Shown: one piece after another, positions 44,332-54,794 of the stretch
Layout of the letters: each line of letters opens with the position of its first letter
Position numbering within the stretch: the first letter of the stretch is position 1
Source: Candidozyma auris
Taxonomy: Eukaryota; Ascomycota; Pichiomycetes; Serinales; Metschnikowiaceae
Direction of reading: 5' to 3'
Assembly (NCBI RefSeq): GCF_003013715.1
Contig: NC_072813.1
Coordinates: 1,054,001 to 1,118,000 of the forward strand
DNA: 64,000 nucleotides
The notes under the pieces: generated by a model
What the model was told of the DNA's origin: nothing
Database searches by the model: none
Seen by the model: only the letters and a program-made list of their open reading frames with translations
Translations under genes and position numbers: made by a program

Positions 44332-46023
44332 ATGAAGACATGTTACTATGAGCTTTTAGAGGTCGAGCCCACGGCATCAGACTTGGAGCTCAAAAAGGCT
44401 TTTCGTAAAAAAGCCCTTCAATTGCATCCAGACAAAAATCCCCACGATATCGAGGGAGCCAATGCTAGATTTGGCTTGGTGAGAGCAGCATACGAGGTTC
44501 TATCTGATCCCCAGGAGAGAGCGTGGTACGATAGTCACAAATCCCAAATACTCCGAGAAGATGAGGACTACGACGATGACTCATTTGTGCCTGATATGGT
44601 TGTTCCCAGCATATCGGTTGAAGAGCTTCTACGATACTTTAATCCGTCCTTCTACCAAAGACAGGACGACTCGTTAGCTGGATTCTACAGCGTTGCATCA
44701 AGAGTATTTGAAAAACTAGCATCTGAAGAGGTGGCTCATGCAAAATACCAGCAGATCAAGTCCCACATGAAATATATGGACGACTCGCCCAACGTGAATG
44801 CGCTAGATGAGTGTGTGCTTTTGTTCCCAAGATTTGGCAACTCACATAGCGACTTCGCCTCAGCGGTTAAACCGTTTTACACTGCCTGGAGCGGGTTTCT
44901 GACGGTCAAGTCGTTCTCGTGGGTCGATCAGTACAGGTACCTGGCGGCACCAGATAGGAGGACAAGAAGGCTCATGGAGAAAGAGAACAAGAAAGCTCGT
45001 GACAATGCAAGGAAAGAGTACAACGAAACCGTTAGGCGGTTTGTCAGCTTCATAAAGAAGCGAGACGAAAGAGTCAAGAAAGGGGCAGAGAAATATGAAG
45101 CGTCTAGAAAGAAACAGCATCGCGAGAACTTGGAAAGACAAGCCAAGCAACAGCGAGTGAAGCAGCTTGCAGAAATGAGCAATTACAACGTTCAGGACTG
45201 GCAGCGCTATGGTGTTGAGGATCTAGATGAGTTGGAGGCTACATTAAAAGCTGAGTACGAGTTGGAGAGTGAGCAGTCTACAGACAGTGAATTCGATGAT
45301 TTTGCTGATGCCAACGAGAACATCTTCGAGTGCGTGGCTTGTGATAAGGTTTTCAAGTCACAGAACCAGATGGATGCACATGAGAGATCTAAGAAGCACA
45401 AACAGGCAGTCCAAGAGCTCCGAGAGGAGTTATTGAGAGAAGGAGTAGAGTTAGGGTTTGATGATCAAGGTGACGACGCTTCATCTATAGAGGAAAGCGT
45501 CAATAATGAAGCCAATGGTGGGGATCAGAATGAAAGCGTCCATGAGTCTAATGCTAGTGAGACTAATGGCATCGAGGACCAGGAGAATTTACATAATCTA
45601 TTAGTTGACGATGACATCGACAGCGACTACAAATCTGAAATTGAGAGTGGCGCTACTGAAGCGCAAGCCAGATCCCGTTCTAGAAGAACTGCGAAGAATC
45701 AGAAGTCTCTCGACGATGAACTTGCACAACTCGCAAGCGGCATGAAGATCGAAGACGACGACGACGATTGGGGCACAAAGAAGGGAAAGGGCGGCAAGAA
45801 GAAAAAGAAGCAAGAACCTTCAAATCTGAACACACCAACCCCAGCTCCTCAAGCACAAGATACCTACTCTGGACCTAAAAGAGTACCCAACGGAGCAGAG
45901 AAGTGTGTTGTCTGTGACGAAATGTTCACGTCCAGGAACAAGTTGTTTCAACATGTAAACAACACAGGTCATGCTGCCCCTGTGACCAAGGTCAAAAAGA
46001 AAAAAGGAAAGGGTAAGAAATAG
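44332..46023 (+). CDS. JJJ1: J-protein Jjj1 (60S ribosome maturation)
   Basis: 563 residues from the ATG at 44332. Jjj1 stimulates Ssa Hsp70 to release Arx1 from pre-60S particles in the cytosol. The J domain occupies residues 1-70 ([34 protein letters not shown]). The conserved middle region [10 protein letters not shown] and [33 protein letters not shown] follows. There are two C2H2 zinc fingers, at about 335-360 ([23 protein letters not shown]) and near the C-terminus ([23 protein letters not shown]), then a Lys-rich end. Two CTG codons (residues 190 and 204) sit where the S. cerevisiae protein, as I recall it, has Ser. It is convergent with SQS1, 58 bp apart. Confidence 0.95.
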   Translation: MKTCYYELLEVEPTASDLELKKAFRKKALQLHPDKNPHDIEGANARFGLVRAAYEVLSDPQERAWYDSHKSQILREDEDYDDDSFVPDMVVPSISVEELLRYFNPSFYQRQDDSLAGFYSVASRVFEKLASEEVAHAKYQQIKSHMKYMDDSPNVNALDECVLLFPRFGNSHSDFASAVKPFYTAWSGFLTVKSFSWVDQYRYLAAPDRRTRRLMEKENKKARDNARKEYNETVRRFVSFIKKRDERVKKGAEKYEASRKKQHRENLERQAKQQRVKQLAEMSNYNVQDWQRYGVEDLDELEATLKAEYELESEQSTDSEFDDFADANENIFECVACDKVFKSQNQMDAHERSKKHKQAVQELREELLREGVELGFDDQGDDASSIEESVNNEANGGDQNESVHESNASETNGIEDQENLHNLLVDDDIDSDYKSEIESGATEAQARSRSRRTAKNQKSLDDELAQLASGMKIEDDDDDWGTKKGKGGKKKKKQEPSNLNTPTPAPQAQDTYSGPKRVPNGAEKCVVCDEMFTSRNKLFQHVNNTGHAAPVTKVKKKKGKGKK

Positions 46024-46081
46024 AGCACATTGCATGGTTTTTCTTTCTATAAATATATTTATAATGCATCAACCATATAAG

Positions 46082-48166
46082 TTACTTCAATCCTGTCTTC
46101 GACTTTTTCACTGTAGCCATCAAAGGCACACTTATACCCTTGTTGCCATGTGCACCAAGCCCCTCTCCTTTGACCCAGCCGAGCTTCTCGAGCAATTGTC
46201 TTCCTATGTTGTTCGAGGAAATCTCCGGGGCCGCTGCTCCGACGATATCACCTTCTCTCACGAAAGCATTATTTTTAGGACCACGCCTGCTTGAAGACTT
46301 CTCGCTGGCTTCGATTTCCTCCCTGGTGCGCTTCTTCACGTCCGATCTCTTGAAGATAGGGCGCTGTTTCATGACATAACTTATCAGATTGTAATCTGGG
46401 AGGTAATGAAACGTCTTCCGGGCCTTGCTGATCTTCATGAAGATGTGACGTCCGTTGCCACACCTTGTGCATTTCATGTTATAGTGTGTGGCAAGTTTGT
46501 TTACCGTCTTGTTACCATGCGGATCTAAAGGAGGAAAACTCATGTTCTCTCTCTCCGGGTCATGCAAAAAGCTTTCAAACTCATCTTTGATATCCTTGAT
46601 ATGCAACGAGTAGTCATACTTTACAAAGAGATCGTTGTTCTCGAGTGCTTCCAGCTTAAATTTTTCCTTCTTTCGTAGTTTTTTGTCTCTCCTTGACTTC
46701 TTCTGATATTGAAATTGCTCGAGAAGGGACTCTCGAAGCTCAGCGTCGACGGCTTCCTCAAACTCTAATTTTAGCTTCTTAGACCTGCCTTTGGCTCTTA
46801 GAGATCTCGTTGGAGGCACATCTAGGTCAGCGAAGCTTCGCTGTTGGTTTTGTGCAAAATCCAAAATATCATTGAGGCCATCATTCAGACCGTCGTCCAT
46901 CTCAGATACTTGTTCTTCGCTATCGGAACAGCTGAACAGGATTGGGGTATCAAAGTCGTCATGTAGACCCTGTCCTCCCATCATCACTTGCGCTAAGTAG
47001 TCCTCAAAAGCACCCTCCTCGTCAGTGTCGGATTCTTCCTCGTAGTAGTCACAATCAAGATCTTTGAATCCTGTGCCGTTCCTGTTAGCTTTACCTTTAG
47101 GCATTTCTGCCATGAGGTCGCCATTTTTATCGATTTCAGTTCTTATGATAACTTTTCCCACTGACATGTACGGTTCGTGTTCTAAGGTAGCAACTGGATC
47201 AGCTAGCTCTGCATTCGGTGTGTCATCACGAGCGCTAAGTTGAGCCAGCCTAAGATGTGCTTCCTGGAGAAGTTCCTTTGTGTTGGCCTTTCTGGCACCA
47301 TAGTGAGCGGATATACTCTCATCGCCTTGCTCATCAATCATAAAAGCCACTTCCGAATCGTATTCACCTTCATCTTGAATGTCTGATTCCTCCTCGGTGT
47401 TACTCTTATCTTCGTCTGGCGGTTCTTGTACCATATCCACGTCGATAGTTGCATAATTTACTCCCTCATCAAGATAGTGGGAGTTGTTCTCAGCTTCTGA
47501 TTCCCCATCGCTCTCCTTGGCGCTCTCGGAGTGCTCCCCTTGAGTTATGTCATCGTCTGGCCCAACGGCTTCGTCAGAGGACACAATATGATCCTCGTCG
47601 GCAGCATCGTAGAACTCTGAGGCTTCGTAGAGTGCTTCATTGCCCTGATTATTATCAGCGTCGTGAAGTTTTTCATTTTCCTGGTCGTGGTCGTCATCGA
47701 CACGAAGCAGCTCGAGGTCCTCACTGAGCTCAAGAGGCTCTCTCTTGAGAAGCTTCTCCACTGTCAACTTTCGTGGATCATAGATCTCTGCAGATTTTAC
47801 AAATATCAAAGGTTTGTTTCGAAGCGGCTCTCTCACTCCATGGCCAAAATGCCGCTCTGTATACCTTGCTTCCTCCATCATCGACCGATTAGGTCTTCTC
47901 GACAAAGCCTTCATCGACATTGGTTCCAGACCACTGTCCAAAGAGGGGAGGTACTCCCCAGCACCCAAGTCCATAAATTCAGGGTCCTCATACCCGTTTG
48001 CAGGTCTTGGATTGAACTTGCCCTTGCCTTTCCTCTTAGCAGACTTGCTTAAGTAGAATCTGCCGTAGTTGGAGCCTCCACGACCACCTCCACGACCTCT
48101 AGAGCTTGATCCACCCCGAGTACCGCCACGAGACGAGCCTCTGGACGAACTTTTTTTGCGGGGCAT
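46082..48166 (-). CDS. SQS1: G-patch/R3H protein Sqs1 (Pfa1)
   Basis: 694 residues. Sqs1 activates the DEAH helicase Prp43 in ribosome biogenesis and spliceosome disassembly. It opens with an RGG-rich stretch (residues 8-35), typical of Sqs1. A long acidic central part follows. An R3H domain lies near residues 560-630 (IKDEFESFLHDPERENMSFPPLDP, then ATHYNMKCTRCGNGRHIFM), and the C-terminal G-patch includes IGRQLLEKLGWVKGEGLGAHGNKG. The domain order and length match. Confidence 0.94.
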   Translation of the reverse strand: MPRKKSSSRGSSRGGTRGGSSSRGRGGGRGGSNYGRFYLSKSAKRKGKGKFNPRPANGYEDPEFMDLGAGEYLPSLDSGLEPMSMKALSRRPNRSMMEEARYTERHFGHGVREPLRNKPLIFVKSAEIYDPRKLTVEKLLKREPLELSEDLELLRVDDDHDQENEKLHDADNNQGNEALYEASEFYDAADEDHIVSSDEAVGPDDDITQGEHSESAKESDGESEAENNSHYLDEGVNYATIDVDMVQEPPDEDKSNTEEESDIQDEGEYDSEVAFMIDEQGDESISAHYGARKANTKELLQEAHLRLAQLSARDDTPNAELADPVATLEHEPYMSVGKVIIRTEIDKNGDLMAEMPKGKANRNGTGFKDLDCDYYEEESDTDEEGAFEDYLAQVMMGGQGLHDDFDTPILFSCSDSEEQVSEMDDGLNDGLNDILDFAQNQQRSFADLDVPPTRSLRAKGRSKKLKLEFEEAVDAELRESLLEQFQYQKKSRRDKKLRKKEKFKLEALENNDLFVKYDYSLHIKDIKDEFESFLHDPERENMSFPPLDPHGNKTVNKLATHYNMKCTRCGNGRHIFMKISKARKTFHYLPDYNLISYVMKQRPIFKRSDVKKRTREEIEASEKSSSRRGPKNNAFVREGDIVGAAAPEISSNNIGRQLLEKLGWVKGEGLGAHGNKGISVPLMATVKKSKTGLK

Positions 48167-49081
48167 GTTGCAATTTTTTTCAAAAAAATCCTCGTGTAAC
48201 TTATTAGTTAAGCAATGGCAAATGGCATTTCATGGTAGGGTTCTTGATATGTAGTATAGCGCGCAGAGCAACAGACCACGATGTAGACGTCTACAAGAAA
48301 TAAGATTGGGGGAACGAGACGAAGATAAAGGGGAGCAATCGGTTGGTCAGACTCATGATCTCAAATAGGACCCCCAGTAGCACTTTATTATGGAGTTGCA
48401 CTGTCGTGCAACATATAATAATGGTAGATACGTACAAACCTCATGGAGGCACCATAGCAGCCATCACAAGGGCAGAATGATTGAAGGTGTAATTCACACG
48501 TTTTAAATGTTTATGTTCTGCTGCTGATCATGTCCAGACTTGATCACAGATTTTGGTACTTTTGTTCACTTTCACTCGTGGTCCACCTGATACACTGAGC
48601 TGCTGAAGGTATTTCGCAGCCATTTGACTCTTCTCCTTGTTATCCACCCCTTAAGATTTCAGCAAAGGTCACCTATTCTGATGGGTCCTTGACCTATTAA
48701 TGTGCAATACTGAACTTATATCATTCAGTGTGAAGTGAACTGCTTCTTTTGTCTCCTTCTTTCCTATAGAAAGCAGTTTTAGTCATCCTTTGAAGGTCAT
48801 GGGCCGTTAGAGTGTGGGTAGAAGCACATCTTCGTGGTTTCAAGGGAAGCACGAATTTATCATTTCACTAATTTCAACGCAGTTTAATATTACAATCATA
48901 GCGGTCTTCTAGATCTTTTCTTTTCCTCAAATATAGGTGAACTTCTGGTCGGCTCTCACTGCTTTGGCCTACTGATAACGATACGCATGGACTCACATTT
49001 GTACACTCCCGCAGCCACCACCATCTAAACTACCCTGACCTCTTTCCGAAACTTCACACCTGCCAATTACTCTTTGATATC
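48167..49081. other. Divergent promoter of SQS1 and ATG4
   Basis: About 900 bp with no gene. It contains one dispersed motif at 48613. Confidence 0.6.
48613..48622 (+). promoter_or_regulatory. Dispersed intergenic motif TTYGCAGCCA, copy 13
   Basis: Exact TTCGCAGCCA, about 460 bp upstream of both ATG4 (+) and SQS1 (-). Confidence 0.5.
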
Positions 49082-50533
49082 ATGCCTCCGGAACTGTCGA
49101 AAGAGGAGTCATCTTCTTCGAGTCCGACCTCAGAAACTGCCCATTCCTCGAGTAATTCTGTCCAAACAAGTCTAGACCGTGCACATGTCAATGAACCCAA
49201 AAATGCTGGCTCAGGAACAGATTCTCCATCAGAAGCTCAAAATCTGTTTCAAAGCGTGTTGGCTCAATTCTGGCAAAGAATCCGATCACCAGAAGCTACA
49301 GATCAGCCACAGCCGCTGGGACTGGTGGTCATTATGGGCTCCTCCTACCAGGGTACGTTGACTCTGCCACATATCACTGAGGCTATCCAGAGACGGATTT
49401 GGTTCACATACAGAACAGGTTTCGAGCCTATCCCGAAGGCAGAAGATGGGCCCAGTCCACTTTCATTCATTGGGTCCATGATTGTGCATGGAGCAAACCC
49501 ACACGGAACCATTTCTGGGTTATTTGACAACTCTAACTTCACCTCTGACGTTGGCTGGGGGTGTATGATACGAACGGCTCAATGCTTGCTTGCCAATACG
49601 CTTCAGACTGTGCTAGTGAAAGGTGCCGTGAAGGAGGGCAAAATGCCCGATTGGAATGCTGTAAACTCCCATGTGATCTCCTTGTTTAAAGATACCTACA
49701 AGACCCCGTACTCTTTGCACAACTTTGTCAGGGTTGCCTCGCATCTGCCATTGAAGGTGAAGCCAGGGCAGTGGTTCGGTCCCAGCGCTGCATCATTATC
49801 AATCAAACGACTCTCTTGCGCAGCAAACCAGAGAGGCAATATTTCCCCGGAATTGAGTGTCATGATTTGCGAGAGCTGTGATCTACATGATGACGAAGTT
49901 AAGCACGTGTTTGAGCAAAGCGGAAGACCACTTCTTTTGCTCTTCCCCATACGACTCGGTATTGAGACCATAAACTCAATCTACTATCCCAGCTTGTTCC
50001 AGCTCCTATCCCTTCGCAATTCTATGGGTATCGCCGGAGGAAAACCGTCCTCCAGCTTCTATTTTTTTGGTTACCAAGACCAACTGCTTCTATACTTGGA
50101 CCCTCACACTTCACAGCATATCGATCAAACTAATGGCTCATATAAGCCCGCCACTTGCAGCACAGTACACATATCAGGGCTAGACCCTTCCATGGTTGTT
50201 GGTCTTCTTGTTGAATCTTATCAGGACTATGAGGAGCTCAAAGCAAAACTCAAGGATGCCAATAAAATAGTTCACTTTCATGAACGTGCACCTGCAAGAA
50301 AGTCCGCCTCAGTGCCCGTGCAAGACAGAAGTATGGAACATGTGGAATCAGAACGCGACAGCATAGAAGATTTGGGTGATTTTGTTGATCTTGGAGATGA
50401 TATTGCTGACCCAATTTCTGAAGCAGAGTTTGGCAATGATTCCTTTGATCCTTCTAGCTCATTTGTTGCAAAATATGATGTTGTCGATGGTCCGTCCCCA
50501 GTAACAGTTCTTGATGACGAGGAAGAGGCGTAA
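49082..50533 (+). CDS. ATG4: Autophagy cysteine protease Atg4
   Basis: 483 residues. Atg4 trims Atg8 to expose its C-terminal glycine and later releases Atg8 from lipid. The peptidase C54 fold is clear: SDVGWGCMIRTAQ with the catalytic Cys at residue 161, KPGQWFGPSAASLSIK, and the catalytic Asp-His pair in LLLYLDPHTSQH. The N-terminal 60 residues are Ser-rich and disordered; the C-terminus is acidic and ends in DDEEEA, with an Atg8-interacting-type sequence possible near FVDLGDD. A CTG codon just before LLYLDPH aligns to a polar position in human ATG4B. Confidence 0.96.
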   Translation: MPPELSKEESSSSSPTSETAHSSSNSVQTSLDRAHVNEPKNAGSGTDSPSEAQNLFQSVLAQFWQRIRSPEATDQPQPLGLVVIMGSSYQGTLTLPHITEAIQRRIWFTYRTGFEPIPKAEDGPSPLSFIGSMIVHGANPHGTISGLFDNSNFTSDVGWGCMIRTAQCLLANTLQTVLVKGAVKEGKMPDWNAVNSHVISLFKDTYKTPYSLHNFVRVASHLPLKVKPGQWFGPSAASLSIKRLSCAANQRGNISPELSVMICESCDLHDDEVKHVFEQSGRPLLLLFPIRLGIETINSIYYPSLFQLLSLRNSMGIAGGKPSSSFYFFGYQDQLLLYLDPHTSQHIDQTNGSYKPATCSTVHISGLDPSMVVGLLVESYQDYEELKAKLKDANKIVHFHERAPARKSASVPVQDRSMEHVESERDSIEDLGDFVDLGDDIADPISEAEFGNDSFDPSSSFVAKYDVVDGPSPVTVLDDEEEA

Positions 50534-50621
50534 GTGGAGAGTTGATTGAGTCTCGGCTGGATCGCGGCTCACGTTACAAATATTCCTTCGTGGTGGTTAT
50601 TACGACTGAAGGACCTCCATG

Positions 50622-50631
50622 TTTGCAGCCA
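50622..50631 (+). promoter_or_regulatory. Dispersed intergenic motif TTYGCAGCCA, copy 14
   Basis: Exact TTTGCAGCCA followed by TATGGTAGTGCATAC, between ATG4 and SSU72, about 120 bp before the SSU72 ATG. Confidence 0.5.
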
Positions 50632-50752
50632 TATGGTAGTGCATACACTGCATATCAAGCCTGAGGTGGTACAACACCATTGATATCACCAAAAGCTACT
50701 TGATCAAGTATCTCATCTTTAGACTACATTACTTCAGTACGCTCGTGAATAA

Positions 50753-51430
50753 ATGCTGAGCAGTAGCATGAGAATATGCACGGTCTGTGCATCCAACAAC
50801 AACAGATCCATGGAGTCCCACAAACAGCTTCGAGACGCAGGTTTCGAAGTAAGCTCTTTTGGTACTGGTTCTTCCGTGAAGCTTCCAGGCCCCTCTATCG
50901 ACAGGCCAAATGTCTATGAGTTTGGAACCCCTTACGAGCAAATATACCAGGACTTGATTTCACAGGAATACAGGAAAATGTATGAGGCCAATGGGTTGAT
51001 CCTGATGCTAGACAGAAACAGACAAGTTAAAAGAGCCCCCGAGAAGTGGCATGCCAATGCTGCAGCAGGTAAGTTCGATCTTGTGATAACCTGTGAAGAG
51101 AGGTGTTTTGACTCGGTATTGGAGGATCTCATGATGAGAATGAACAACAAGTCAGAAGAGGAGGAAGCGAAAGACGTCAGGCAAGTGGTTCACGTCATTA
51201 ATGTGGACATCAAGGATGATAACGAAAATGCCAAGATAGGTGGTAAGGGAATAGTGAAATTAGTGAAGATGATAAACGAATACAGAGAGAAAGAGAAGCA
51301 GCGAAAGGTCGACGAGGGTCAAGAGGACCAGTATCCTGTGATCATGGAAGATGAAATAATGAAAATTTTGACCGAGTGGCAGCGTGACCATGTTCATTTG
51401 CCCACGCTCTACAGCGCGTCCTACTACTAA
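50753..51430 (+). CDS. SSU72: RNA polymerase II CTD phosphatase Ssu72
   Basis: 225 residues. It removes Ser5 phosphate from the Pol II C-terminal repeat and works in the cleavage and polyadenylation factor during 3' end formation. The signature CASNNNRS (Cys12-X5-Arg18-Ser) is the catalytic loop shared with low-molecular-weight tyrosine phosphatases. Also present are FGTGSSVKLPGPS, RAPEKWH, VITCEERCFDSVLEDL and VVHVINVDIKDDNENA with the catalytic Asp region. The second codon is CTG, so the protein probably starts MSSSSMR rather than MLSSSMR. Residues just before the C-terminus (LTEWQRDHVHLPTLYS) match the family. Confidence 0.97.
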   Translation: MLSSSMRICTVCASNNNRSMESHKQLRDAGFEVSSFGTGSSVKLPGPSIDRPNVYEFGTPYEQIYQDLISQEYRKMYEANGLILMLDRNRQVKRAPEKWHANAAAGKFDLVITCEERCFDSVLEDLMMRMNNKSEEEEAKDVRQVVHVINVDIKDDNENAKIGGKGIVKLVKMINEYREKEKQRKVDEGQEDQYPVIMEDEIMKILTEWQRDHVHLPTLYSASYY

Positions 51431-51699
51431 TACGATGCATAGATTTGAAGTTTTTGAGTAGGTGGTCATACCTTCTTGTTTGGCCATAGCTTAATGTATA
51501 GAAGAAACAGCATAAGAGGCTACATTTGAATAGATGTAAGTTTAGCATCAGATTTGAAATTCGTGATTTTTTATGACTTCAGTGACTATTGTGCTCGCTT
51601 CGGAGCGCTCAACTACCACAATTTTGCAACTTCTCCCCTGTTTAGCGCGCGATGAGAATAACCAAACCATTTACTACTAATTAGACATCTTTTCATATT

Positions 51700-53997
51700 A
51701 TGCCCCCTAAACCGCCTCCAAACTCTCGAAAAGCAAAGCTATATAGCAGCCGAACGATCAGATCAGAAGCGGTTGACCCGAGTCTCAACGATGGTATCTT
51801 GACCATCCCTCAATTCCTCTCTTCCAGAGAATATGAGATCAGAGCATTCGAGCACAGCCAATTGAATACCAAGTATGCTTCGTCCAACAGAGTATTCCAG
51901 AGCTTGCCACGGACGCTTCGCCGAAGAACTGCGTCCCACAATGTGAAGCGAATTCCAAAACGAATGAGGAAGAAAGCATTGAGAGAAATGCAAAGTTCCA
52001 ATAATGGGGTGCCCCAAAAGAAGAAGCAGCCTCGAGGAAGAGAGCGCTATAGACTCAAGCAAATGAAGAGGCTTTTAAAAATAGCATCGAAGATTAAGCA
52101 GCTCAGAGGCGCTGCGGCAGCAAACACTTCAAAGACGATTCCGGAGAGACTCAAAGAGCTCAACATACAGCTATCCGAGCTACAGCAAAAGAAACTTAAG
52201 CCCATTAATAATATATGTGGTGCAGTAGACCACTGCTGTACTGGGAAAATATGTCCTAAACCACTGGGTAATGTGAAGTACGGTTCACGCCAGAAGACGT
52301 TCACCTGGCAGCCCACTCATATCTGGCACGCCAAACGCTTCCATATGCTGAAGAAATGGGGCTTTCAAATTCCATTCAGCCCAAACCAAAAATGCTTTAG
52401 AGCAACGAGTCGAGTTGCAAAGCAAGGCACGATAATCTTTGACACCTCATATTACGCAGAACTTTTGGTGGAATGTCCCAATACAACGTCTCTTGAATCC
52501 GTGTTGCAGGAGATCACAAAGTATAACTCACCATTGCCTACATGGCTAACTCAAGGATCTAGAGCATACACAAACTGGATCTATGCTGACGACAGAAGAC
52601 TCTGTCCTGGCTCTTTACTCGTGCATGGTACGTCTGTGCTAGTACGACTTCATCCCTCTATGTATGAGGATTTTTTCAGATATCTTGTCACCTCTACTGA
52701 GAATTTGAAGGCTTCTGTTACTGACTGCCGCTATGCAATTGGAAGCTTAAATTTGATGGGCCCAACTGCTCTTCAGACGATAGGCAAGGTACTTCACCTC
52801 AATGGGGCTAAAAGATCCACATCCCTGAACTGGTTCCTTTACTGCAATTCAAATGATCCTGCTCTCATACCGGAGGGAACAACTTTTGCATTCTACGTCG
52901 ATGACCCACGTTGCTGGAAGCGCCCTGTTTCACCTCCTCTTGCCCCTAAGAATAAAAGAGATTTGCTTCTGGTCTTGTCAAAGAATGAGCTGTTTATAGA
53001 TGATGATGCCATCAGGGGTCTTTTCACTAGCGAGGGCCGAACAGATTCTTACAAGGACATGTATTCTATAAAGCGAATAGGCAAAGAGTTTGGTCTTCTG
53101 GACCCATTTTCGCAAAGAATCAGAAGCTCAAGCCAAATTCCAATCATAATCACCAAAGGTGCAAATCAGACGTGGATAGCGCAAGCTCCATGGCACTGGA
53201 TTCAGCCTATATGGAGCAAGCTTGTTCAGGTCCCAGGAATCAAAACTGGCGGGATGCGCCAAGAACATCAAATCAATTTTGAACGAGGCAAAGCTACCTT
53301 CCCGTATGATTATCCTTATCTATCGGAAGGATATAAGTACAATGATGCATTACAAGAAGCTCATGCTCTCAAGAGGGAAAAGATGCCACCTAGCAAAAAG
53401 CAACCTACATCGATGGAGCAGGGTCTCGAATTGGCGGGTGGCGATTGGTGGTTTCTTAGAAAATGGACATTCACCTATCCACTTATTGAAAAGGATGTCA
53501 TTAGAAATCATCCTTTTGGTGAATTTACTGATGATCGATATCGGAGAATCTTGGACGAGAATGATGCTCTAATAGTCATTCTGGCGGTGAGAGAAGAGTG
53601 GAAAAAAGCAAAGAGACCGATGAAAATGGATGAGCTTCCAGTTACATTGTACAAGAAGAACGATCATGTTCACAAAGCGTTTGTGGAGGGCTCTTTCAAA
53701 CCGGACTTTTCTAAGTTTCCCTCACTTCCCGTTGTGCAAAAGAAGTTTCAATTGACAGGCAAAGGCACAATTAAAGACTCAGCGAGGATTTACGAGATTC
53801 CAGCCGGTAATCACAAAGAACCAGAGTTGAAGCATCTTATTGGATTTATCACCACAGGGACGTTCAATATGAGCGAGGGCGTTCCTACAGGCATTGGCCT
53901 GATAAATGCCAAATTCAAAGATCGAAAACGTTTCATGATTAGAAACGTTGGGTGTACAAGATTCTATTACGCTAAAGCGGAAGAAATCAAAACGTAA
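51700..53997 (+). CDS. POP1: RNase P / RNase MRP protein subunit Pop1
   Basis: 765 residues. Pop1 is the largest protein of RNase P and RNase MRP, which process tRNA 5' ends and pre-rRNA. The Pop1 N-terminal motif is near residues 35-130 (FLSSREYEIRAFE, LPRTLRRRTASHNVKRIPKRMRKKALREM), followed by the basic segment RGRERYRLKQMKR and TWQPTHIWHAKRFHMLKKWGF. The POPLD domain is near 495-600 (QAPWHWIQPIWSKLVQVPGIKTGG, then FPYDYP). The C-terminal part ends in LIGFITTGTFNMSEGVPTGIG. The upstream region (51431-51699) is short, 269 bp. Confidence 0.96.
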   Translation: MPPKPPPNSRKAKLYSSRTIRSEAVDPSLNDGILTIPQFLSSREYEIRAFEHSQLNTKYASSNRVFQSLPRTLRRRTASHNVKRIPKRMRKKALREMQSSNNGVPQKKKQPRGRERYRLKQMKRLLKIASKIKQLRGAAAANTSKTIPERLKELNIQLSELQQKKLKPINNICGAVDHCCTGKICPKPLGNVKYGSRQKTFTWQPTHIWHAKRFHMLKKWGFQIPFSPNQKCFRATSRVAKQGTIIFDTSYYAELLVECPNTTSLESVLQEITKYNSPLPTWLTQGSRAYTNWIYADDRRLCPGSLLVHGTSVLVRLHPSMYEDFFRYLVTSTENLKASVTDCRYAIGSLNLMGPTALQTIGKVLHLNGAKRSTSLNWFLYCNSNDPALIPEGTTFAFYVDDPRCWKRPVSPPLAPKNKRDLLLVLSKNELFIDDDAIRGLFTSEGRTDSYKDMYSIKRIGKEFGLLDPFSQRIRSSSQIPIIITKGANQTWIAQAPWHWIQPIWSKLVQVPGIKTGGMRQEHQINFERGKATFPYDYPYLSEGYKYNDALQEAHALKREKMPPSKKQPTSMEQGLELAGGDWWFLRKWTFTYPLIEKDVIRNHPFGEFTDDRYRRILDENDALIVILAVREEWKKAKRPMKMDELPVTLYKKNDHVHKAFVEGSFKPDFSKFPSLPVVQKKFQLTGKGTIKDSARIYEIPAGNHKEPELKHLIGFITTGTFNMSEGVPTGIGLINAKFKDRKRFMIRNVGCTRFYYAKAEEIKT

Positions 53998-54518
53998 TGT
54001 GTTCATCGACAAAGAGCTGCGAACAAAAACCTATTCATTTGCGGCTTTATGAAGACACTAATGAAATATGATAGTGGTTTTTTCTATGGATACTATCTCA
54101 ATCAAAATAAAGAAAATTATATAGTTATAGAGAACAAATTATCAATCAGCTTCGCTTTTCGTGTAGGGTAAGCCTCTCTTGTTATTTACAGCCAAAAGAA
54201 ACCATATAAAAGCCCTGGTTCTGTGACACAACGTGGAATGTGGACCTTTTGGCCAAGGTCAATGCAATTGTTGCCACCATGACCTAGAATAGCATCACAA
54301 TGATTATATAAATAACTCGATAACAATATCTTGGAGTTGTCGTAAATATAGCTGGCATTTATTGTCTCATAACTCACTTAAAGTAGATTTTTAATAAAAT
54401 CTCAAAGACAAGTGGCACAGAAGAGCTGATAATGGTTCATTGATGTCTCACAATGTTGCTAGAGAGCATTAAGTCTATGGAATATGTATGTTGAATGCTC
54501 TTTTTTTGACAACTTGAA
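53998..54518. other. POP1 to tRNA intergenic region
   Basis: About 520 bp, AT-rich, no gene seen. A T7 run at 54501-54507 lies just before the tRNA pair. Confidence 0.6.
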
Positions 54519-54592
54519 GACTTCGTGGCCAAGTTGGCTAAGGCGTAAGACTGTTAATCTTAAGATCGTGAGTTCGACCCTCACCGAGGTCG
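54519..54592 (+). tRNA. tRNA-Asn (GTT)
   Basis: 74 bases including the discriminator. The 7-bp acceptor pairs GACTTCG with CGAGGTC, the anticodon loop reads CTGTTAA, and the T arm contains GTTCGACC. It closely matches yeast tRNA-Asn and has no intron. It is followed by tRNA-Thr after a 9-base spacer without a T run. Confidence 0.97.
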
Positions 54593-54601
54593 TTCAGGTT
54601 T

Positions 54602-54674
54602 GCCTTTATGGCCAAGTTGGTAAGGCACCTCACTAGTAATGAGGAGATCGTCAGTTCGAATCTGGCTGAAGGCA
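54602..54674 (+). tRNA. tRNA-Thr (AGT)
   Basis: 73 bases including the discriminator. The acceptor pairs GCCTTTA with TGAAGGC; the stem CCTCA/TGAGG frames the loop CTAGTAA, giving anticodon AGT (read as IGT). No intron. T6 at 54676-54681 is the Pol III terminator for the pair. Confidence 0.96.
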
Positions 54675-54675
54675 A

Positions 54676-54681
54676 TTTTTT
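54676..54681 (+). terminator. Pol III terminator after tRNA-Thr
   Basis: A run of six T two bases after the tRNA-Thr end. Confidence 0.75.
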
Positions 54682-54794
54682 ATTGTTTCAAACTCGATTT
54701 TTGTTCTTGATATTGATTGATCGGTCCAAAGTAAAGCGGTTATGTTGATGTGGCTGCAGCTACGTGTGCGCGTTGGACCAAAACCGTAATTAAC

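Noticed and set aside
48450..48470. AGCAGCCATC near 48458 and GCAGCCACC near 49011
   Set aside because: They lack the required TTY before GCAGCCA and were not counted as motif copies.
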